A DNA stretch of 64,000 bases from Kocuria rhizophila (GTDB taxonomy: Bacteria > Actinomycetota > Actinomycetes > Actinomycetales > Micrococcaceae): assembly GCF_003667225.1 (NCBI RefSeq), contig NZ_RCOM01000004.1, positions 1 to 64,000 of the forward strand, given 5' to 3'. A model generated the notes under the pieces. That model had not been told where the DNA came from. It did no database searches and saw nothing but the letters and a program-made list of their open reading frames with translations. Made by a program: the position numbers and the translations under genes. Positions 54,335 to 63,080 of the stretch are shown piece after piece (the stretch's first letter is position 1; each line of letters starts with the position of its first letter).

Positions 54335-55051
54335 TCACAGCTCCGTCACGGTTGCGGCCAGCTCGATCATCTGCGCGAACCCCGTCTGGCGGTCCTCGGG
54401 GCTCATCTCCTCGTGGGTCACGAGGTTGTCGGAGACCGTGAACATGGCCAGGGCCTCCACCCCGGCGGCCGCGGCGTTGGCGTAGAGCCCCACGGTCTCC
54501 ATCTCCACGGCGAGCACGCCCATCCGGGCCCAGCGCTGCGTGGTGTCGTCCTGCGCGTGGTAGAAGGTGTCCGATGACACCACGTTGCCGGCGTGGGCGG
54601 TGATCCCACGCTCGGCGGCGCCGCGGTACACGTGGTCCAGCAGCCGGAAGGAACCGGTGGGGGCCCACGTGCCGGGCAGGTCGAACTGCGCCAGGTAGTT
54701 GGAGTCCGTGGAGGCGGCCTGGGCGAGCACGATGTCGTTGAGGCCCAGCTCGGGGGTCAGTCCACCGCAGGAGCCGATGCGCACGAGCTTGCGGCAGCCG
54801 AACTCGTGGATCAGCTCCCAGCTGTAGAGCGCCATGGACGGGATCCCCATCCCGGTGCCCATGACGGACAGCTCACGGCCGTTGAAGGTGCCGGTGTAGC
54901 CGAGCATGTTGCGCACGGAGTTGAACTGCACGGCGTCCTCGAGGAACGTCTCCGCGATGTACTGGGCGCGCAGCGGGTCACCGGGCAGCAGGATGGTCTC
55001 GGCGATGGGTGCGCCATCGGGTTTGATGTGGGGTGTCGATGTCCGCGGCAT
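54335..55051 (-). CDS. deoD: purine nucleoside phosphorylase DeoD-type
   Basis: The 238-residue enzyme cleaves purine nucleosides with phosphate. The motif ETILLPGDPLRAQYIAETFLE, the phosphate-binding GTGMGIPSM and the nucleoside-binding MGVLAVEMETVGLYANAAAAGVEALAMFTVSDN (split by a loop) are present. A GAGGAG site precedes the ATG. It forms an operon with the MFS gene inserted between tsaE and tsaB. Confidence 0.95.
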   Translation of the reverse strand: MPRTSTPHIKPDGAPIAETILLPGDPLRAQYIAETFLEDAVQFNSVRNMLGYTGTFNGRELSVMGTGMGIPSMALYSWELIHEFGCRKLVRIGSCGGLTPELGLNDIVLAQAASTDSNYLAQFDLPGTWAPTGSFRLLDHVYRGAAERGITAHAGNVVSSDTFYHAQDDTTQRWARMGVLAVEMETVGLYANAAAAGVEALAMFTVSDNLVTHEEMSPEDRQTGFAQMIELAATVTEL

Positions 55052-55303
55052 GCGGTTCTCCTCGGGTCGGTGCGCGCAGGCGGCCGAGTGCCCATGGAAC
55101 GACGACGCCGTCGGGGTCCCCCTGGGGTCTCACCGTCTGCGGTGGACGTGCAGGTGTCCGCCCTCATTGTGTCACGCAGAGGGGCCCCGCCCCGGTCTGA
55201 CCGGGCGTGATCCGCGACGCATCCTGCCCCCTCGGACCGGTGCCCCGGGGCGGTCACGGGAACCGGTTCTCACGCCACCCATCCTCCGGACGTGGCGGCC
55301 CCG

Positions 55304-57256
55304 TCACATCCGCGGGCACTGTGCCCAGCGCGGGCCGATTCCCCGCAGCGTCACCCGGCGCGTCTCGTCGGCCGTGTCCTCGTCCTGCCACTGGGCGCCC
55401 AGGTCCGCGAGCACCCCGGCCAGGTCCGTGCCCTGCTGCTCGGGAACCGCCTCGGCCCCGCGGGCCCGCTCGATGTCGACCACGAGCCGCGAGCCGCTCA
55501 GGTGCTCCACCTTGCCGGTGCCCCACTCCACCACGGTCACGCACGTGTCCAGCGTGTCCTCCAGGTCGATGCTCTCGATGTCCTCCGCCGTGGTCAGCCG
55601 GTACGCGTCCACGTGCACGAGGTCCGGTCCTCCCGGGCGGGGGCCGTCCGCCAGGTTGGGGTGGCGGCGCGCGAGCACGAACGTGGGCGAGATGATCCCC
55701 TCGCGCACGCCCAGCCCCTCGCCGAGCCCCTGGGTGAAGGTCGTTTTGCCCGCGCCCAGCTCGCCGTTGAGCAGCACCAGGTCACCCGCCCGCAGGTGCG
55801 GTGCCAGGGCACGCGCCAGCTCGCGGGTCTCCTCCGCCGTCCCGAGCTCCCGGGTGAGGCTCCAGTTCTCCCCCGCCGCGTCACTCTCCCCGGAGCCGTC
55901 CTGCGCGTCCTGCCCGGGCACGACGCCGCCCGGTCCGGTTCCCGGCCCACGGTCGCGGTCCGCGCCGGGTGCCTTCAGGGAATCCGCGGCGGGCTCCTCG
56001 CCGGTGTCCGCACCGGGGTGCCCACTGCGCTGGGCGTTCCGGTTCTGGCCGTGCGTGGAGCCCGGTTCCACCCCCACGTACTCGCGGGGGACGCGCGGAG
56101 AGATCCGGGTGACGATCTCGTAGTTGATGGTCCCGGCGGCGTCGGCCCACTCCACCACGGAGGGGTCCTCCCCGGCGCCGAAGAGGACGGCCTCGTCCCC
56201 GATCCGCACGGACTGCTCCTGCGAGCCGGTGCCCACTGGCCGCCCCAGGGACAGGTCCACGACGCACTGGTCCATCGCGATCCGGCCCACCACCGGGTAG
56301 ACCCGGTCCCCGATCCGCACGGGAGCTCCCGTGGCCACCCGGGGGACGCCGTCGGCGTAGCCCAGAGGAACCAGCGCGAGCCGGGTGGGGCCCTCGGTGC
56401 GGTAGGTGAGCCCGTAGGACACCCCGGCACCGGCCGGCACGTCCTTGACGTTGGCCACCCGGGTCCGCAGGGTCATCGCGGGCACCAGCCCGAACTCCTG
56501 CGGGGTGCGCTCCGCGAACGGGCTCAGGCCGTACAGCCCCAGCCCCACGCGCACGGCGTCGAGCAGCATGGCGTCCGGGTCCGGGAGGTCCGCCGCGGAC
56601 AGCAGCCCCGGGGTGTTGGCGGCATGGACCATCGTGGGGTTCAGACCCGCGTCGCGGGCGGCACGCACCGCGTCCTGGAACGCGGCCAGCTGCTGGGCCG
56701 TCTCCGGGCGTGCTGGCTCGTCCGCGACGGCGAGGTGCGTGAAGATGCCCTCCACCGTGAGCAGGCCCTGGCCCTCGGCCTGGCGCACCCGTTCCAGCAG
56801 CTCAGGCCACTGCGCGGGGGTGGCCCCGTTGCGCCCCAGCCCGGAGTCGAACTTGAGGTGGACCACGGCGGGCCTGCCGACCGCCCGGGCAGCGTCCAGC
56901 ACGAGGTCCAGCTCCCCGCCGCTGAGACCCAGGCGCACGTCCTGGCGCACCGCGGCAGGGAAGTCCGTGGCCGCAGTGTGCAGCCACGCCAGCACGGGAG
57001 CCGTGATGCCCTCCGCGCGCAGGGCCAGTGCTTCCGCCACGTGGGCCGTGCCGAGCATGTGGGCCCCGGCCGCGAGCGCCGCCCGCGCCACCCGGGGTGC
57101 ACCGTGGCCGTACGCGTCCGCCTTGACCACGGCGATCAGGGTGCGGCCCCGGGCGAGCTCGAGCAGCCGCCCCACGTTGTGCTCCACCGCGGCGAGGTCC
57201 ACCACCGCGCTGCGCTCGCTGGGTCCGTCTGCCGGCCGGTTCTGCTCCGAGGTCAT
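55304..57256 (-). CDS. alr: alanine racemase fused to TsaE
   Basis: The 650-residue protein joins two enzymes. Residues 1-385 are alanine racemase: PLP lysine 45 in VVKADAYGHG, catalytic Tyr in GAGVSYGLTYR and the conserved Met/Asp in IAMDQCVVDLSLG. It makes D-Ala for peptidoglycan. After a disordered linker of about 80 residues comes TsaE, with Walker-A GELGAGKTTF (Lys504) and VHVDAYR, the ATPase that cycles the TsaB-TsaD complex. Alr and TsaE genes are adjacent in many actinobacteria, and here the stop codon is lost. ATG 57256 or GTG 57265 may be the start. Confidence 0.93.
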   Translation of the reverse strand: MTSEQNRPADGPSERSAVVDLAAVEHNVGRLLELARGRTLIAVVKADAYGHGAPRVARAALAAGAHMLGTAHVAEALALRAEGITAPVLAWLHTAATDFPAAVRQDVRLGLSGGELDLVLDAARAVGRPAVVHLKFDSGLGRNGATPAQWPELLERVRQAEGQGLLTVEGIFTHLAVADEPARPETAQQLAAFQDAVRAARDAGLNPTMVHAANTPGLLSAADLPDPDAMLLDAVRVGLGLYGLSPFAERTPQEFGLVPAMTLRTRVANVKDVPAGAGVSYGLTYRTEGPTRLALVPLGYADGVPRVATGAPVRIGDRVYPVVGRIAMDQCVVDLSLGRPVGTGSQEQSVRIGDEAVLFGAGEDPSVVEWADAAGTINYEIVTRISPRVPREYVGVEPGSTHGQNRNAQRSGHPGADTGEEPAADSLKAPGADRDRGPGTGPGGVVPGQDAQDGSGESDAAGENWSLTRELGTAEETRELARALAPHLRAGDLVLLNGELGAGKTTFTQGLGEGLGVREGIISPTFVLARRHPNLADGPRPGGPDLVHVDAYRLTTAEDIESIDLEDTLDTCVTVVEWGTGKVEHLSGSRLVVDIERARGAEAVPEQQGTDLAGVLADLGAQWQDEDTADETRRVTLRGIGPRWAQCPRM

Positions 57257-57406
57257 CTCACTCACGCCCCCATTGTGCCCCGTGACCTCCGCGTGCCCCG
57301 AGGCCGAGCGCCCCGTGGGTGCGGTTCCGGTCCGTGGCCGGTGGCGCGGCCGGGCCCCGGCGGGTCCACGTGAGCCCGCGCTCCCGGCCCGGTCCGGGGA
57401 CGCCGG

Positions 57407-57412
57407 TAGGCT
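57407..57412 (+). promoter_or_regulatory. -10 box, leaderless mshA promoter
   Basis: TAGGCT lies 6 nt before the GTG at 57419. Confidence 0.55.
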
Positions 57413-57418
57413 GGGCGC

Positions 57419-58759
57419 GTGCCTCCCGCCTGCCCCGACCGCGTGCTGCTGCTCAGCATGCACACCTCCCCCGTGGACCAGCCGGGCTCCGGGGACGCCG
57501 GGGGCATGAACGTCTACGTGTGGCACCTCGCGCGCGCGCTCGCCCAGGCCGGGTGGCTCGTGGACATGGCCACGCTCGACCGCAACCCCTCCCACGCCGA
57601 GGGCGTGCACCCCTCGGTCATCGCACGCGGCATCCGGTTGCTCGCCGTCTCGCTGCCCGGCGCGGCCACGGCCCCCAAGCAGGACCTGCCGCGCTTCACC
57701 GAGCTCTTCGGCCGCACCCTCGCGCACTTCTACGACGGCGACGACGCCGCTCCGCGCGTGCTGCACGCCCACTACTGGCTGTCCGCGGTGGCGGGGCTGG
57801 AGCTCGCCGAGCACCTGCACACCCCCCTGGTGCTGACCCTGCACACGTCCGCGGCCGCCAAGAACCTGCGCGCCGGCGCGGACGAGGCCCCCGAGCCCCG
57901 GGAGCGCGAGGACGCCGAGCGGCGCATCATCTCCCGCTCGTGCCGCACCGTGGTCAACACCCCGACGGAGAAGCGGCAGCTCGTGGAGCTGTACGGCGCG
58001 GACCCGGCGCGGATCGCGGTGATCCCGCCGGGGGTGGACCCGGCCGTGTTCCACCCCGCGCCACGGGACCCGGCACCGCGGTGCGTCCCGCCCACGGCCG
58101 CGCCCCGCGTCGGGGAGCACGAGCCCGTGCGCTCCGACGGCGGTCCGGACGCCGCAGCTCGAGCCCCTGCGCAGTCCCCGGACCAACCGGGGCCCTTCAC
58201 CGTGCTGTGCGCGGGCCGCATGCAGCCGCTCAAGGGCCAGCAGGTGCTCGTGCGGGCGTTCGGTCAGCTGCGCCGCACCCACCCGGAGATTCCCGTGCGG
58301 CTGGTCCTGGCCGGAACGGGGTCCCCGGACTTCCTGGATCACCTGCGCGAGCTGGCGCACGCGGAGGGGGTCGCGGGCGACGTCGTGTTCTGCGGGTCCC
58401 TGCCCCGCCCCGAGCTTGCCCGGCTCATGGGCTCGGTGGACGCGGTGGCCGTGCCGTCCTCGTCGGAGACCTTCGGGCTCGTGGCCGTGGAGGCCCAGGC
58501 GTGCGGAACCCCCGTGCTCGCCACGGACGTGGACGGGCTGCGCCACGCCGTGCGCGACGGGGAGACCGGCCGGCTCGTGCCCGGCAGGGATCCGGCGGTG
58601 TGGGCCGAGGCCCTGCACCGCGCGGCCGCCGATCCCACCGCGTGGAGAGCGATGTCACAGGCCGCGGCCCGGCGGGCGCGCGAACTGACGTGGGACGACG
58701 TCGCCGGGCAGCACGTCCGCGCCTACCTCGCGTGTGCGGGTGGCGGGCCCACCACCTAA
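57419..58759 (+). CDS. mshA: D-inositol-3-phosphate glycosyltransferase
   Basis: The 446-residue GT4 enzyme joins UDP-GlcNAc to 1L-myo-inositol-1-phosphate, the first step of mycothiol synthesis. Motifs are SMHTSPVDQPGSGDAGGMNVYV (the MshA N-terminal signature), LHAHYWLSA, GRMQPLKGQQVLVRA and SSSETFGLVAVEAQACGTPVLA. An Ala/Pro-rich insertion lies at about residues 215-260. The acceptor substrate is made by ino1, encoded convergently two genes away. Confidence 0.93.
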   Translation: MPPACPDRVLLLSMHTSPVDQPGSGDAGGMNVYVWHLARALAQAGWLVDMATLDRNPSHAEGVHPSVIARGIRLLAVSLPGAATAPKQDLPRFTELFGRTLAHFYDGDDAAPRVLHAHYWLSAVAGLELAEHLHTPLVLTLHTSAAAKNLRAGADEAPEPREREDAERRIISRSCRTVVNTPTEKRQLVELYGADPARIAVIPPGVDPAVFHPAPRDPAPRCVPPTAAPRVGEHEPVRSDGGPDAAARAPAQSPDQPGPFTVLCAGRMQPLKGQQVLVRAFGQLRRTHPEIPVRLVLAGTGSPDFLDHLRELAHAEGVAGDVVFCGSLPRPELARLMGSVDAVAVPSSSETFGLVAVEAQACGTPVLATDVDGLRHAVRDGETGRLVPGRDPAVWAEALHRAAADPTAWRAMSQAAARRARELTWDDVAGQHVRAYLACAGGGPTT

Positions 58760-58762
58760 ACT
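58757..58762 (+). promoter_or_regulatory. -10 box, leaderless promoter of the phosphatase-like gene
   Basis: TAAACT lies 7 nt before GTG 58770 and overlaps the mshA stop codon (58757-58759). Confidence 0.55.
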
Positions 58763-58769
58763 CGCGACT

Positions 58770-59567
58770 GTGACCACCGCGTACCTGAGCCGTGACTCCC
58801 TCGCCCGATACCTGGACCGCTCCCGGATCACCGGAGCCGTCGCCACCCCGCGCGAGGCCAACCTCCGCAACATCCAGGGCTTCCTGGACGGGGACCAGCA
58901 CCAGCACATGGGGGTCGAACGGACCCGCGAGTGGGACTTCGACTCCGTCTTCGAGCTCATGCGGGACCGCGTGGGCATCAACGACGACCCCGCCTACGTG
59001 AGCGGTCAGGACTCGATCTCCGCACAGCTGTGCGTGGCCAGGCTGGACGAGTACGCGGAGATCTTCAGCAGGGCGGTGCGGGGCCGCAAGCGCCTGCTCT
59101 TCGCCACGGGCCACCCCTCCGGGCTCGCGCCCGTGTACGCGCGCCTGGCCCGGGTGGCCCGCGCTTCCGGGGCCCGGGTGATCCGCTTCGACGAGGCCCT
59201 GCCCTTCGAGGACGGGGACGTCCGCCAGATCGAGGACGTGGTGATGGTCGAGCAGTACGGCGGGCTGCGCCACACCCACTTCCCCGACCCCATGCGGCTC
59301 GTGCTCGAGCACCTGGCCGAGCAGGGCAGGCAGGCACCGGATCTCGTGGTCTCGGACCACGGAATGGCCGGCTGGGCCGGGTCCCGTGCGGGGCTGCCCA
59401 CCATTGCGATGGGCGACTGCAACGACCCCGGGATCTTCGTGGCGGAGGCCCAGAACCAGGTGGACGTGGTGGTGCCCCTGGACGACAACGTGGCCCCGCA
59501 CCTCTACGACCCCCTGGTGGACTACGTCATCTCCCGCGCGGGACTCGCGGGGCAGGACCGCCCCTGA
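58770..59567 (+). CDS. phosphatase-like protein of an actinobacterial family
   Basis: The 265-residue protein shares blocks with a widespread actinobacterial family often labelled phosphatase: AVATPREANLRNIQGFLDGD, FDSVFELMRDRVGINDDPAY, LLFATGHPSGLAPVYARLAR, VVSDHGMAGWAGSRAGLPTIAMGDCNDPGIFVAEAQ and VPLDDNVAPHLYDPL. Conserved His, Asp and Asn residues suggest metal or phosphate binding. The reaction is not established. It starts at GTG 58770, 10 nt after the mshA stop. Confidence 0.8.
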   Translation: MTTAYLSRDSLARYLDRSRITGAVATPREANLRNIQGFLDGDQHQHMGVERTREWDFDSVFELMRDRVGINDDPAYVSGQDSISAQLCVARLDEYAEIFSRAVRGRKRLLFATGHPSGLAPVYARLARVARASGARVIRFDEALPFEDGDVRQIEDVVMVEQYGGLRHTHFPDPMRLVLEHLAEQGRQAPDLVVSDHGMAGWAGSRAGLPTIAMGDCNDPGIFVAEAQNQVDVVVPLDDNVAPHLYDPLVDYVISRAGLAGQDRP

Positions 59568-59603
59568 GTCGCCCGTCCCGCCCACGGGCGTCCGGACGCA
59601 CCA

Positions 59604-59640
59604 CGGCGCCCGGCACCGAACTTCTCGGTGCCGGGCGCCG
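59604..59640. terminator. bidirectional terminator between the phosphatase-like gene and ino1
   Basis: A perfect 16-bp stem (59604-59619 with 59625-59640) and 5-nt loop stands between converging genes. Confidence 0.85.
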
Positions 59641-59666
59641 CGATGGGTGCCGGGGATGTCAGTCGC

Positions 59667-60752
59667 TCAGCGCTCCACCTCGCCGCGGATGAACTTCTCC
59701 ACGTTCTCGCGGGCGGTGTCGTCGTCGAACTGCTCGGGCGGGGACTTCATGAAGTAGGAGGACGCCGAGGTCAGCGGCCCGCCGATGCCCCGGTCCAGGC
59801 CGATCTTCGCCGCACGGATGGCGTCGATGATCACGCCCGCGGAGTTCGGCGAGTCCCACACCTCGAGCTTGTACTCCAGGGAGATGGGGGCGTTGCCGAA
59901 GCCGTGGCCCTCCAGGCGCACGAATGCGAACTTGCGGTCGTCCAGCCAGCCCACGTAGTCGGACGGACCGATGTGGACGTCCTTGGCGCGCATCTCGTGC
60001 GGCACGTTGGAGGTCACCGCCTGGGTCTTGGAGATCTTCTTGGACTCCAGCCGGGAGCGCTCCAGCATGTTCTTGAAGTCCATGTTGCCGCCCACGTTGA
60101 GCTGGTAGGTGCGGTCCAGTACGTAGCCGCGGTCCTCCAGCAGCTTGGCGAGCACGCGGTGGGTGATGGTGGCGCCCACCTGGGACTTGATGTCGTCGCC
60201 CACGATCGGCAGACCCGCGTCCGTGAACTTCTGCGCCCACTCGTCCGTGCCCGCGATGAACACGGGCAGGGCGTTGACGAACGCGACCCCGGCGTCGATC
60301 GCGGCCTGCGAGTAGAAGCGGTCCGCCTCCTCGGAGCCCACGGGCAGGTAGGACACGAGGACGTCCACCTGACGCTCCCGCAGCACCTGCGCCACGTCCA
60401 CGGGCTCGGCGTCGGACTCCGTGATGGTCTCGCGGTAGTACTGGCCCAGCCCGTCCAGGGTGGGCCCGCGGTCCACGGTCACGTCCAGCGGCGGGACCTT
60501 GGCGATCTCCATCGTGTTGTTCTCACCGGCCAGGATGGCCTGGGACAGGTCCAGGCCCACCTTGGCGGCGTCCACGTCGAACGCGGCGACGAACTGCACG
60601 TCCCGCACGTGGTAGTCCCCGAACTGCACGTGCATGAGCCCGGGCACGGAGTCGGAGGGATCGGCGTCACGGTAGAAGTGCACGCCCTGGATGAGCGATG
60701 TGGCGCAGTTGCCCACACCGGCAACGGCCACGCGGATGGGATGTTCGGACAC
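59667..60752 (-). CDS. ino1: inositol-1-phosphate synthase
   Basis: The 361-residue enzyme makes 1L-myo-inositol-1-phosphate from glucose-6-phosphate with NAD. The NAD motif [16 protein letters not shown] and the active-site region [27 protein letters not shown] (two short segments around the conserved Lys) are present. It feeds mycothiol and inositol lipids. It starts at GTG 60752 with a GAGGAG site 5 nt upstream. Confidence 0.95.
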   Translation of the reverse strand: MSEHPIRVAVAGVGNCATSLIQGVHFYRDADPSDSVPGLMHVQFGDYHVRDVQFVAAFDVDAAKVGLDLSQAILAGENNTMEIAKVPPLDVTVDRGPTLDGLGQYYRETITESDAEPVDVAQVLRERQVDVLVSYLPVGSEEADRFYSQAAIDAGVAFVNALPVFIAGTDEWAQKFTDAGLPIVGDDIKSQVGATITHRVLAKLLEDRGYVLDRTYQLNVGGNMDFKNMLERSRLESKKISKTQAVTSNVPHEMRAKDVHIGPSDYVGWLDDRKFAFVRLEGHGFGNAPISLEYKLEVWDSPNSAGVIIDAIRAAKIGLDRGIGGPLTSASSYFMKSPPEQFDDDTARENVEKFIRGEVER

Positions 60753-60853
60753 GGTTCTCCTCGACTCGGCGGATGACGGCCCACGCACGTCTCGCGCGCG
60801 TTCGTGCGGCCACGGAGTCACCACCGTGCCACGCCGCACTCGACCGACTTCAC

Positions 60854-60859
60854 AGTGTA
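60854..60859 (-). promoter_or_regulatory. -10 box of ino1 (leadered)
   Basis: TACACT on the minus strand lies about 100 nt before the GTG at 60752, leaving room for a regulated leader. No structure is obvious in it. Confidence 0.4.
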
Positions 60860-60983
60860 ACCAGGCTCACCACCCTTTCCTTCCCGTGCGCGGACGACGA
60901 CGCCCGGCCCAGCGCCTGCCCCGCAGCCAGGGTGCAGCCTCCCGCCCGGTGGCTCCCTCCGTCCCCGGCGCAGCGGCGAGGTG

Positions 60984-61847
60984 TCAGATCGTCAGCAGGG
61001 CCTCCACGAGCAGCCCCACGGCCACGAGGGCGAACACCACGCCGGAGACGATCTCGACCTCGGCGGTGCGGGCCTGGAACCGGCGCGCAAGGGCGGGAAT
61101 GGACCCCGCCCAGGCCACCGCGAGGAACCAAGCGAGGCCCACGGCCACCATCATCCCCAGCACCGCGAGGGCCTCCCACCAGAGGATCCCGGCGGGAACC
61201 ACCGAGCCGAACAGCGCCACGAAGAACACCACGGCCTTCGCGTTGGCGAGGTTGGTGACGGTGCCCTGGGCCAGCGCCCGCCAGGGGGTGAGACCCTCCG
61301 GGCCCAGGAACCGGCCGCGGCGGGAACCGGCGGAGAGCTCCGCGATGACCGCGGCGTCGTCGGAGCGCAGCGGATCCGTGGCGAGGCCCGTGCGGGCGGG
61401 TTCCGCGGCGACGTCGTGCGCCACGGGGTGCTGCGCGGCGGACCCCGTGCCGCCAGGACCGCGCCCGGGGGCGCCGCCCTGGACCGGGTGCGCGCCGCCT
61501 GGGTCCTGCGGCTCGTGGAGCACGGGGCCCAGGGTGCTGCTCCGGCGGGCCGCTCGGCCGTCGAGTCCCGAGCGCAGGGAGCCGTAGCCCATGCGCAGCA
61601 GGAACAGGGCGCCGCCGATCTGCACCGCGAGCTTCAGCACGTGGTTGTCGCTGATGAACACCGTGACGCCCATGAGGGACAGCGCGATCCAGGCGAAGTT
61701 CCCGACCATCACGCCCAGGGCGGTGAACACGGCGCTGGGCCGCGAGGACAGGAACGCGTTGCGCAGGATCACGAAGATGTCCGGACCGGGGACCACGATC
61801 CCCGCGATCCACAGTCCCAGCAGCGCCGCGTACTGCGCTGAGGTCAT
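60984..61847 (-). CDS. LysE family exporter with a large central insertion
   Basis: The 287-residue protein has the LysE/RhtB amino-acid exporter fold: an N-terminal block LWIAGIVVPGPDIFVILRNAFLSSRPSAVFTALGVMVGNFAW (two helices) and helices near 72-92, 195-230 and 260-285. A hydrophilic Gly/Pro/Ala-rich insertion of about 80 residues (about 95-180, HEPQDPGGAHPVQGGAPGRG onwards) lies in the central loop where family members have only about 10-20. The ATG overlaps the aldo-keto reductase stop by 4 nt. Confidence 0.85.
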   Translation of the reverse strand: MTSAQYAALLGLWIAGIVVPGPDIFVILRNAFLSSRPSAVFTALGVMVGNFAWIALSLMGVTVFISDNHVLKLAVQIGGALFLLRMGYGSLRSGLDGRAARRSSTLGPVLHEPQDPGGAHPVQGGAPGRGPGGTGSAAQHPVAHDVAAEPARTGLATDPLRSDDAAVIAELSAGSRRGRFLGPEGLTPWRALAQGTVTNLANAKAVVFFVALFGSVVPAGILWWEALAVLGMMVAVGLAWFLAVAWAGSIPALARRFQARTAEVEIVSGVVFALVAVGLLVEALLTI

Positions 61848-62935
61848 GCGTGCTTGGACTCGGTGGCCGCACCCCAGATGTTCACGCCGGCGTCCGTGAC
61901 GAGCTCGTCGATCCGGCGCAGCTCGTCCGCGGAGAACTCCAGGTTGGCCACGGCCCGGGCGGAGTCCTCGATCTGCTGAGCGGAGGAGGCCCCCACCAGC
62001 GCGGAGGTGACCTGCCCGGAGTCCTGCGGGCGCAGGGTCCACGCGATCGCCATCTGGGCCAGGGTCTGGCCGCGCTCCTGTGCCATGGTGTTGAGCTCAC
62101 GAATCTGGTCCAGCGTCTGCTCGCTGAGCCAGGACGGGTCCAGGGACTTGTTCTCCGCGGCGCGGGAGCCCTCCGGCACGCCGTTGAGGTACTTGTCGGT
62201 GAGCATGCCCTGCGCGAGCGGGGTGAAGCAGATGGAGCCCATGCCGGTCTCGGTCAGCGCGCCCAGCAGGTTCTTCCCGCCCGCGCGCTCGTTGGGCTGC
62301 TCGATCCAGCGGTTGAGCATCGAGTAGGAGGGCTGGTGGATCACCAGCGGGGTGCCCAGCTCGCGCATGATCCGCTGCGCCTCGAGTGTGAGGTCCGCAC
62401 CGTAGGAGGAGACGCCCACGTACGTGGCGCGACCGGAGCGCACGATGTGGTCCAGTGCCCGCATGGTCTCCTCGAGCGGCGTCTCGGGGTCCGGTCGGTG
62501 GTGGTAGAACACGTCCACGTGGTCCAGGCCCATGCGTTCCAGGGACTGGTCCAGGGAGGTGACCAGGTACTGGCGGGAGCCGCCCACGTCACCGTACGGG
62601 CCGGGCCACATGTCCCACCCGGCCTTGGTGGAGATCACGAGCTCGTGGCGGTGCCCCGCGAAGTCCTCCTTGAGGATCCGGCCGAAGTTGAGCTCCGCCG
62701 AGCCCGCGGGCGGGCCGTAGTTGTTGGCCAGGTCGAAGTGGGTGATGCCCAGGTCGAATGCGCGGCGCAGCGTGGCGCGCATCCCGGCCACGGGCTTGTC
62801 GTCCCCGAAGTTGTGCCACAGCCCCAGGGAGACGGCGGGCAGCTTGAGCCCGGACTCCCCCACACGCCGGTACGGCATGGTCTCGTAGCGGTTCTCGGCA
62901 GGGGTCCACACGGTGTCGTCGCCATAGATCAGCAT
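61844..62935 (-). CDS. aldo-keto reductase, GPR/YghZ-like
   Basis: This 363-residue TIM-barrel NADPH enzyme shows the catalytic Asp/Tyr of AKRs (HFDLANNYGPPAGSAELNFGRIL), the catalytic His in FYHHRPDPETPLEETM and the Lys in STKAGWDMWPGPYG. YghZ-like enzymes reduce L-glyceraldehyde-3-phosphate and related aldehydes. The ATG at 62935 is chosen over an upstream ATG at 62989 that overlaps the motif repeats. Confidence 0.92.
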   Translation of the reverse strand: MLIYGDDTVWTPAENRYETMPYRRVGESGLKLPAVSLGLWHNFGDDKPVAGMRATLRRAFDLGITHFDLANNYGPPAGSAELNFGRILKEDFAGHRHELVISTKAGWDMWPGPYGDVGGSRQYLVTSLDQSLERMGLDHVDVFYHHRPDPETPLEETMRALDHIVRSGRATYVGVSSYGADLTLEAQRIMRELGTPLVIHQPSYSMLNRWIEQPNERAGGKNLLGALTETGMGSICFTPLAQGMLTDKYLNGVPEGSRAAENKSLDPSWLSEQTLDQIRELNTMAQERGQTLAQMAIAWTLRPQDSGQVTSALVGASSAQQIEDSARAVANLEFSADELRRIDELVTDAGVNIWGAATESKHA

Positions 62936-62984
62936 GGGCACCAGTCTGCCACCGCTCGGCTCCGCACACCGCACCGCATGACGG

Positions 62985-63056
62985 CGCACGACGCCGCCCG
63001 GGTCCCTTCGCGCACGACGCCGCCGGGCCCGTTCGCGTGCCAGGCGGCGTCGTGCG
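62985..63056. repeat. three copies of the ACGACGCCGC motif; 14-bp inverted repeat
   Basis: Copies lie at 62988-62997, 63014-63023 and (reverse) 63044-63053. The last two form a perfect 14-bp inverted repeat CGCACGACGCCGCC (63011-63024 with 63043-63056) with an 18-nt loop. The first two are tandem units of about 26 bp. The hairpin could terminate treZ transcription, but it has no T-tract. Confidence 0.75.
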
Positions 63057-63080
63057 GGTTCGGTTGCCCAGCGGGCGGTC

